Of a stretch of 64,000 bases of DNA, positions 53,701 through 62,700 are shown one piece after another. Below the pieces are notes generated by a model. It had not been told where the DNA came from, made no database searches, and was given only the letters and a program-made list of their open reading frames with translations. How positions within the stretch are numbered: position 1 is the stretch's first letter; every line of letters starts with the position of its first letter. The position numbers and the translations under genes are program-made. This stretch comes from Salvator merianae. Lineage: Eukaryota > Chordata > Lepidosauria > Squamata > Teiidae. The DNA is taken from positions 3,798,435 through 3,862,434 of the forward strand of contig QVOM02000115.1 of assembly GCA_003586115.2 (NCBI GenBank), read 5' to 3'.

Positions 53701-56700
53701 ATATCCTTCCTTAAGTTTCTAAGGGGGGAACTGGGGTGCCAAATTCAGCCAAAGAAAGCTTTCTGACTTAATCTCCATATAATGCTTATTTTTTTTAATT
53801 TAATTTTGTAACAATACAAACAATCAGTCAAAGTATAAATGTAGCAAGAAAGTGTCCAAAGAGTATGAACAATAAGACTAATCAAATAATACAATAAAAT
53901 AAAAATAAGAATGAAGCTAACAATTAAAAAAAATTAAAAAGCTCATTTCTATGGAAAAAATTAAGATGAAACAAAATAAATTGGCTGGTATTGTTAATCA
54001 TTTCAAATAAGGGCAGAATCAATTAGTGACCATTTCTGAAGGGGTAACACTTTAGTAGGGTGAAATCTAACAGTTTTATTGTGGTTCTCTAATAAGGGAA
54101 GCCAAATAGTATTAAATTTACGAATAGAGTCCTGGCCTTCCATTTGCTGAATCTGAGCAGAGATGTATTCTGACGTGGCCATTTTCCAGAGATTCACATA
54201 CCATCTATCAATTTGTAAAGAGCCCATATATTTCCAGTTTTTTGCAATTATTTGCTTCGCAGCTGCAAAGCAAAAATATGCTTATTATTGGCCCTTCAGC
54301 CTGGACTTTACAAATGGAAGCAAAAACAAACCATCACTTGATGGGACAAGTGTGTATCTAGCCTGGATGCAAGGTGGAGCAGTTTAGAGATGGACTAGAA
54401 AACAGTTTGGGGGCAAACAGCATCAAAGCTGGGAAGGGAACGAAAACATAAAAGAAATGCCCACCCACAAATGCACTAGGAAACTTTGCCAGAATTCTGG
54501 AGAAGTGACACAGGTGTCACCCCTGGTGTCTGAGTGACTAGCGATGCACACTAAAAAATTGGTACAGAAAGAGAGATCTTCTTTCAAAGGTACTGAAAAG
54601 CAGACATATTGTTAGACATATGGTGAGCAAAGAGGCTGATATTAGCAACTATTTCTCCCATTCAGTAAGGAAAGAACTCAGTTACCATTCAGTTACCACC
54701 AATTCATCAAGCACTGGCAACTCAGCATCACTCTCTTCCTAGAAAAAACGAATTCGACACTGTGTCTCACCTGTGTAACCCATGAATTTTCCAGGGATTT
54801 CCTGATTACAGCATCGGCTGCAGAAAATCTGTCCACACAACCGACAGTGGTGCCTGCGGCGAAAGGTGGTAAATTTCTCACTACAATCATAGCATTCCTT
54901 ACACTGGCTGTCTGGCATCCAGTATTGCTTCAGATCACTGTCCTATGGAGGGAATCAAGTATTCTCTCAAGTTACAATGCACGACAGATTTACACAGGAC
55001 ATTTCTATCTCTGAAGCAAGTCAACGCAACAAGATGACACAAGATGACAAGCACATTACATTTCCTCAGTCCTGGGCTAAATTGGATTTCCCAGATCAAG
55101 GGCTTCACAGACAGCACTCTTAAATTACTTGAAAAACATTTAACAAGGTAGTCGATGCCTGATGATCACACCCAGATGATTCTCCTAGAGATCCTGAGAC
55201 CAGCATATCATCTTAAAGCTATAAGCAGGGAGTGCTTCTCTCAATTCAAACAAAGTTTTTTAAAAAACTGTTATTTCCTTTTGCAAACATATTGTTTACA
55301 CAATTCAGATGAATATTCAAAATCATCTTTTCTGGGTATCACTGAAATTATATGATCAGATTCAATAAAGGCAACAATTCTTTGACGGAACCCGAGATTC
55401 CCTCTCTTTCCACACAGGGAAAATGTCCTCGAGTAAGAGAAGGGAAGTCTTGAGTCCAGCTTGTTCAATAGTGTAGGGTAAACAAAGCCTTATAAAACTG
55501 GGGTTCCTTGACATCTAATATTTTATTTGTCACTAGCTGTACCCAGCCACGCGTTGCTGTGGCTCAGCCTGGTTAAATGGAAAAGAAAGAAAAGAGAAAG
55601 TGCACGTTTCGAATATGTTTAATTTCACAATGCTTGTGGGTATACGATATTTTTTGTTGTTCCATTGTCTGTGCAGATATAGAGATTGTCTGGTTTGCCA
55701 ACTCTAGAACACGCAACATATAACTGTCCATGTGAGAAGCAATCCGTGTCTAGATCTGAACCGCACAATTCTAAAGATTGGCCCTGAGTTGCTTTTACGT
55801 CCAGCAGATGGCGCTGTTTTTCCAAAAAAACCTGTTTTTACCTGTCACAGGTGTGATATCTAGATAATCTAGGTATATAAAAAGGCACGCGGAGTCGAAT
55901 GCAACGTTGTGGCAAAATTTCAAAGCAATCGGTGAAGAACAGATTAGCGATTTTGAACAAACAAACATTTACATTTTTATTTATATAGATTATTCCATTT
56001 GCCACTGGAGTTTTGTTCCAGCAGAAGCAAAGATATAGAAATCAGTGAGATTCATTCTCGTCCTCTATGCCCAGAACTCTGGGGCAGCAGCAAGAAGACT
56101 CCTTAACCTCTGCACAAACTCAGCGAAGAAAATGGCTCCCCACAGAACACAGACGCAACATACTCTGCTCACATGCACACACGAGTTACCATACCTGACT
56201 TTTTCCTTCCATGATTTCTTTAAGGCGTTTTAAGACTGTACTGAGGCTTCTAAGCTGAACGGCTGTTCGAGGGTCATGACCACTGAGAGGAGGTTCTTTT
56301 CTTCGATTGTCTGAAGACAAGAGGCATCATATTTCTCAATCAGAATTATTTCGAAGGTAGTGATTAATGGGCATTTTTTGAAATACAGAAAAAAATAGCT
56401 CTCTTTGGAAAAGATCAATGAAAATGTTTCGAATTCTACCACTTTCACCCCAGTAAAAAGTCCTCATTCTGAAATACAAGCCAGATAATCTTGATCAGAA
56501 CCCAGCTGGTTCCTCTCATTTAAACAAAAGATACTGTTTAGTAATCTTAAGCAACACATGGTGGTATTCATCACTATTTCCAAACTTTCTTCAGCACACA
56601 GAAAGACGTTCATTGAGAAAAACTAAGTCTTTATGTACACTTCTGTGGCCCAATCCAATCCATAAGGATTATCTTCTACCAAAATGGCCTTGATACTGAA

Positions 56701-59700
56701 ATTTCTCAAGTAATGAGAGATCCAGTAAATAATATCTTCTGCCTTCTTTTTTGACCCTGCAAAGCCTGGAAAAGTACTCCTTTCCAGTTGCAGACTTATG
56801 GGTTTGTGGGTTGTTTTACATCTCAAATAGTGAAGAGTCATCACAATACACTCCACCATGGATAAACAAAATGCACAGTTTCAAACCTTACTAGTTCTGT
56901 GGAATAACTGTAATTTAAGATGTTTAAGTACTGGTCAAATTCCTGTTAAAATAACAGAACACAGTGCAAATATGTACAACTAGAAGTTGGACAGTACTGC
57001 CTTTTTGTCAATTTTTGAAAATGTAAACCACACAACATAAAAGCAACTGATGAAATAATAGCACATCATCAATATATTCACAGTAATCCATTACAAGCTT
57101 GTGCTCCAGCATCATGGTAATCGATAAAATCCTGAAAAAAGTTCATGAACAAGATGTTTACAAAGAGTTGCAGCTGTAGAATGAAATTACTATCATGCTG
57201 TAATTTCAGCAAAGTTGGCAAATCTAATCTTACATAGAGCTTTAATACAAATTATTAAACCCAAAGCAGTTTAACATAGAACAACTGGATTCATCCAAAA
57301 TGAGTGTATCAACAATGAAAATTTCATATCCAGTGCGATATTAAACCTACTAAGCTAAACATACCATAGATAGCATTTTAAAAACAACACTATTTATTTT
57401 GAGGAAAGTAACATTAGACAACTAGAAGGAAGAAGTCTTTCTAAAGTTTTATTAAAATTTCTTTACATCACTTGCTCACATTTCAGATTCTAGCTTCTGG
57501 GTCTCCTGACTTCTCTCTATAGCATCTTGTTCAAAATAAGATTTTTTCTTCTTTTAGCATCAAGTTTCTTACCAACTGTATTGTTCTCCATTGGACACGC
57601 ATTTTAATTTGTGCTCCCTTGTATAAGAGAAACAAACATGGCTCCTTTGTATGTACTGCTTTATATATTACTGATGTCAGCAGGAACAGTGGCAGCTCAG
57701 AGAAAATGCAAGCAAGTTAACTATTGCAGTGCAATAGCTAGATTCTCAGATTCAGAGCAATGAAAAGCTATGTAAGCTTAGGACTTTTGTGCTACAATCT
57801 AACTGGGAACAGTCATTTCCTAAGGATCTACAATCTGTCCACAGGACATTACTTCCTTAAGTATGGACTAGAATGTTGTAAGACTGAATTAGGATGTGTC
57901 CATCAGGTACTGAAGTATCTAAACTTGATCCTATCGTGCCTTCCAGCTTGTGATTTCTGAGAAATATGCCTCAATTTTCAAAATTTACAGAAAAAATCAT
58001 GTCAGACTTCTAGGAAGAACTTTTGCATTATCATAAGATTTATTGATTTATAGTATTTTTTTGCACTGGCCTTAACTTCAGTCCCAGGGCAATTAGCAAA
58101 ACAAATACAATAGAGGAAAACATAAAAGATTAATTTTATCACAATAATTAATCTCAGCATTAATCTTCAAATGCTTGGGTAAATATTCACCAGATGTTGA
58201 AAAGGACTTAACACTGGTGCCTGGAGTAGCTTTAAGGAAGCTCATCATTAAAAACTAATATAATATGAATCTGGCCAGCATTTTGCACAAGTTCCAGCTT
58301 CCAAACTGCCTTCAAGGGAAGCTCCGTATAGAAGTTACAAGAGCATGGGTCACTGTGGTCAGATTATCTAGTGTCTAATCTAAGATGTAAATAAGCACTT
58401 TGGCCACTGCCACTGGGATTCAAGCGACAGAGATGGATCCAGGAATACACTTGAATTTCATAACTTCTTTCCAGGGGAGTGCAAACCTGTCTAGAAAAGG
58501 AAACCTTTTCACTTTCTTGATTCAAGTACCCAGGATACGCAGAACCTCGATATTATATGCACTGTGCTTCAATTTACTGGGCAGTGTGCAGTGCATCACC
58601 GTCTCTGCGCATTTCTGCAGGAGATGAATGAAAATACCTGAATCAGATGGAACTGAGCTATGGTGCTGGATGTCATCAGCATACCAGCTGGAGTGTCACA
58701 TAATGATTTCTTAAAAGAAAATGCCACCTACTTATTTATTTCCTGTTATGGATAATATATGTGGCTTTTAAAAAGTTAAAATGGAAATTCAGACAAGACA
58801 TAATGAAAAGTAACAAAAAAATAGTTAGTAGCAATAATGAAATGGTGTCCAAGAAAGCATTTTAGAAACAAGGTTGTCAAGGTAAGACAAGCTTATTTAG
58901 ATAGAGTCTTCCACCACAGGGTCACCAGCACCAAAGCAACCCTCTCAAGTAGTTTCACCCATCACTCCAGTCAATATAGGAGCATATAAATCTTTGTCTC
59001 TGAATTAGTTCCTAAAGTCATCCAACCAAAATCTTATCAAGATTTTTCCAGTATGACAAGCTCAGGTGGACTTGCTATATGGATATTCATACGGTAAAGC
59101 ACACATAAACAGTCAAACGGATGAACCAATGCAGAATACTTGGGAAAGATTTCACAGATCTGAATCTTTTGAAGAAACATAATCTCAGTCCTATCAGTTT
59201 TTCCTCGTGCACTAAATGTGTTGTTATTTTTCAGTATTCTCTCCCATTTGTGAACTCCATAGACTGAACACCTCAAAATACGTAGAAATGCATAGAAAAG
59301 GGATAAACAAAAATGTATCAGAAAATCTAGAAATCAAATTATAGTGCTGGTTTTTATAGAGTAACAGGTTTTTCTTTGCTTGGATATTTTTCCTGCTCAA
59401 AATCATTTTATTTTATTTTTAAGTTTTCGACATACATACAATATAGAGAAATATGCCGGTTTACATAGTTACCGTTTGATCCTCTGCTTGGATTTTTAAA
59501 AGAAAGACAGCTAACAACACACATGTAGAACTTAAAACTACAATTACTTCCAAGTTAAATCACTTGGCCACTATCGACGAAAGTGCATAACTAGTATCTT
59601 GAAGCTGTAGGTTCTCATTCTAATTTTTTTTTTAAAAAAAAAAACCCAGAAGATTTGCACATAGCAAGCAAGTTTGTTAATATTTGAAATGCTAACTCTG

Positions 59701-62700
59701 CAATTGTGTCATATGCCCGGCTCTCCAGTGTGGGAAAGCTTGCAAGCAAAAAAGAGGACTTCCTCACACTGCTTCATTTATGCAATTCTTCATGATGAAC
59801 CCACACAGCATGAAGGAATGTACGCTCTATCCAGAGCCAACAGTGGAGCAATACTAAGCCCTTGCCCTTATGTAAGCTCTTACAAATCTTCTAAAAACAA
59901 GGCTATGCATGACAGAATCTACCCTGAAGTGCTGCCTGCCTTCCTCCCTGCTTACCCTCTCCCTACCTCATCCACCCAAACCGAAGCTTTACTATTAAGC
60001 CACATGAGCAATTAAATATTTGGCGGGGGAATACTGTAAAACTCACTGGAGTATAGAAGCAACGGTATTACACAGGATAAGATCCTGACAGCTTTTCACT
60101 TCTATTTTCTCCTGTTTTCTAAATCATTTCATAGCTAATAATGATGAACTGTCGCTAAATCAATCCAACCGGCCAATTTCAACTTTTTGAAATTACCTTT
60201 TTGTGCATGTGTGACAATCACCAAGAGCATTTCCCTACAGGCAATAGCTCAAGTCCAGCCCCCTAAATATGCTAGAAGTGGTCGAAGGGAAGTTCAGTCA
60301 CTGATGAAAGAGGACCAGGATGCCTGCAGAGAAAGGTCCTGGACTGACCAGAGTCTACAATATGGTGGAAGAGGATTGATGATACCGCTGAGTCATGGCC
60401 AACTCCATGGGCACCTCTGTGCAGTTTTCTTGGCAGAGATACAAAAGCGGTTTGTCATTGCCTGCTTCTGGGGAGAGGCTGGGGATCTAATCGGCAAACC
60501 GCTACTTTCCAAGCAGTTTTTTCTACCGCTGAAATACAACCACTTTGGAAGAGGACAGATAGTATGCTGTATTCTCCACATCTTTAAAATGAGGGAGGCT
60601 ATTCTCTTAAAGGGACACTCCATCCTATACTTAATGCTAAAAGCAGCCACTAAAGTGCTCATTTTGTCCAACAGAGTCAAGTTTTTGTTTCACTAGGAGC
60701 TTTACAATTTAGCAATTAGAACAAAAGAAAGCAAAAACTTTGGGCATGTGCTTTATCAGGGCCTTGAATTGGTATTCTAGTGACAGCAGGGCTGATCTGA
60801 AAGTTTTTGCTTTCACTTGTTGCAGTTGCTAAGCAGTAAAGTTTCCTCATGGAACAAAACTTCTCCCTCTATTCCATGGCTGAATAAAGGAAATAAAAGG
60901 AAGGACTCGAAAGCAACAAGAGTCACGGAGGAGTCTTTGCATGCAAACTTCAAATGTTTTCAGGTGTGCTTAGAGTTGGAAAACAGCATTCTCCAGCAAT
61001 ATCTGTCAGTCTGTCTATCCATCCATCCATCCCACTCTATACCCAAAGGCTACAGGGCAGATTACAACCATAAAAATGTATAAAATGTACATACTAAAAC
61101 AGACTGAAAACAGTGGCAGCGCCAGAATAGTAAATAAGTGCCTCCTCACTAATCTCCTGAATGAATATAGTGTATGGATATATTCCCCTGGGGAATTTAA
61201 CAAGATGATGAGTAAAAAATCTATTTGGGCTCAGTTGGAGGCTGGGACATACTGACTGTTAAACGCAGTGGTGAGGAGTGGGAGTTTCTCTCAGAGATGC
61301 CACTGGGTAAGTGCAGAATAGGCAAGACCCAGAGATCCCTTCCCTTCTATTGCCATTTTTGGGAACTGATGATAAATGTCATCAGACATACACAGGGTGT
61401 CAGGCTTGCAGAAGTCTTGCAGTGAAAGATTCTTTTGTTTGGGAGATTTTATACAGCTGAACAATGGTAGGAGTGATGATGTGGCTGTGTCAGACATTTT
61501 GGGCCAGCAGTCATATACTAACAGAGGGGGTGGGGTGGGGTGGGGTGGGAGGAAGCAACCCAGCATTAGATGAAATCACTGCAGTCCACTGGCACAAACA
61601 CCTTAAGGGCCATAAGTTCGCCACAGAGTATGATCTAAAAAGAAATTGGTGCCAGGACAGCGCTGCAGAAGAGATCTCGTTTCATTCCAGAGTCCTAGCA
61701 AGCAGATCTCTTATCATTCTGTGTTTCCTGTTGTCTCTTGGAGAATAACAGCTGCAAATCACTTCATCTTTTTAAATGAAACTTAGAAGCATATAAATGT
61801 TTTAAATATATAAAAAAATAATACCACACTGTGTTACTAGCATTATTCTGCTTTCCTCTAGCATTTGCAGTTAACAGCTGAAAAAAAAGATAAATTCTAT
61901 GAAAAACAGTTATTAAGGTTCAGTTCCAAGAATGCTACTTAGGCTTCAAAACAACTTCCATTTATTGTTGTCTTTATTCTCAAAAGAGCCCTGGACTAGC
62001 TATGGATAATAACTTCCATTATCTCTTACCATGGCTTAAATATTCTGCTATTTATTCGCTTATTTAAGTAAGTCCCTTTTAAAAGCCAGATATTACAAGC
62101 AAGGACAATAGCAACCTGAATCTTAACTAATTACATCAGGAAATGGAAACTAATGCAACTGGCTCGCCCCCTAGCGGATATTTGTCATGTGTGTCTGGGA
62201 CTGATTATCTGAAATGCTGAAAAAGTTATTCTTGTACTTAGTTTAAACAGCTTCCCTGGCTAATACCATCAGCAATGGGTCACATAACTTTCTCCCAAAA
62301 CTCTGTTTTCCCTGTCAGCTGGCATTGGGGGGGGGGAATTGGTGCATTTTATTTCCTTGCTCCTCAGAGAAAATATCAAGAGCCATTCTACATAAGGGAA
62401 AGCTCATGAAAAAGATCACTAGCATCACCTCCCTATAGGCCGCTGTCTCAATCAATCTGAAGTACACACACACTGTACCAATCAGCCATTATCACCCAAC
62501 GTAATTAGCTTGGCTCACTAAAACTAAAGCTTTTTACTAAAAGTGAAGTTTTCTGACTCAAAACAATGAAGACTCAGTAGACATTTAACTAAAAAAAAAA
62601 CAACCCTTATTGGACTTTAGACTTTGGAACCTGTTGAATTTTAATCTGGTTCGGTCACTGCTCTCTTCTGTGACCTTGGAATACCAGGTACATCTTCTAC

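Noticed and set aside
60187..60696. 169-codon plus-strand open frame
   Set aside because: It overlaps a repeat-derived block (60383-60520), has low-information composition, and shows no gene context.
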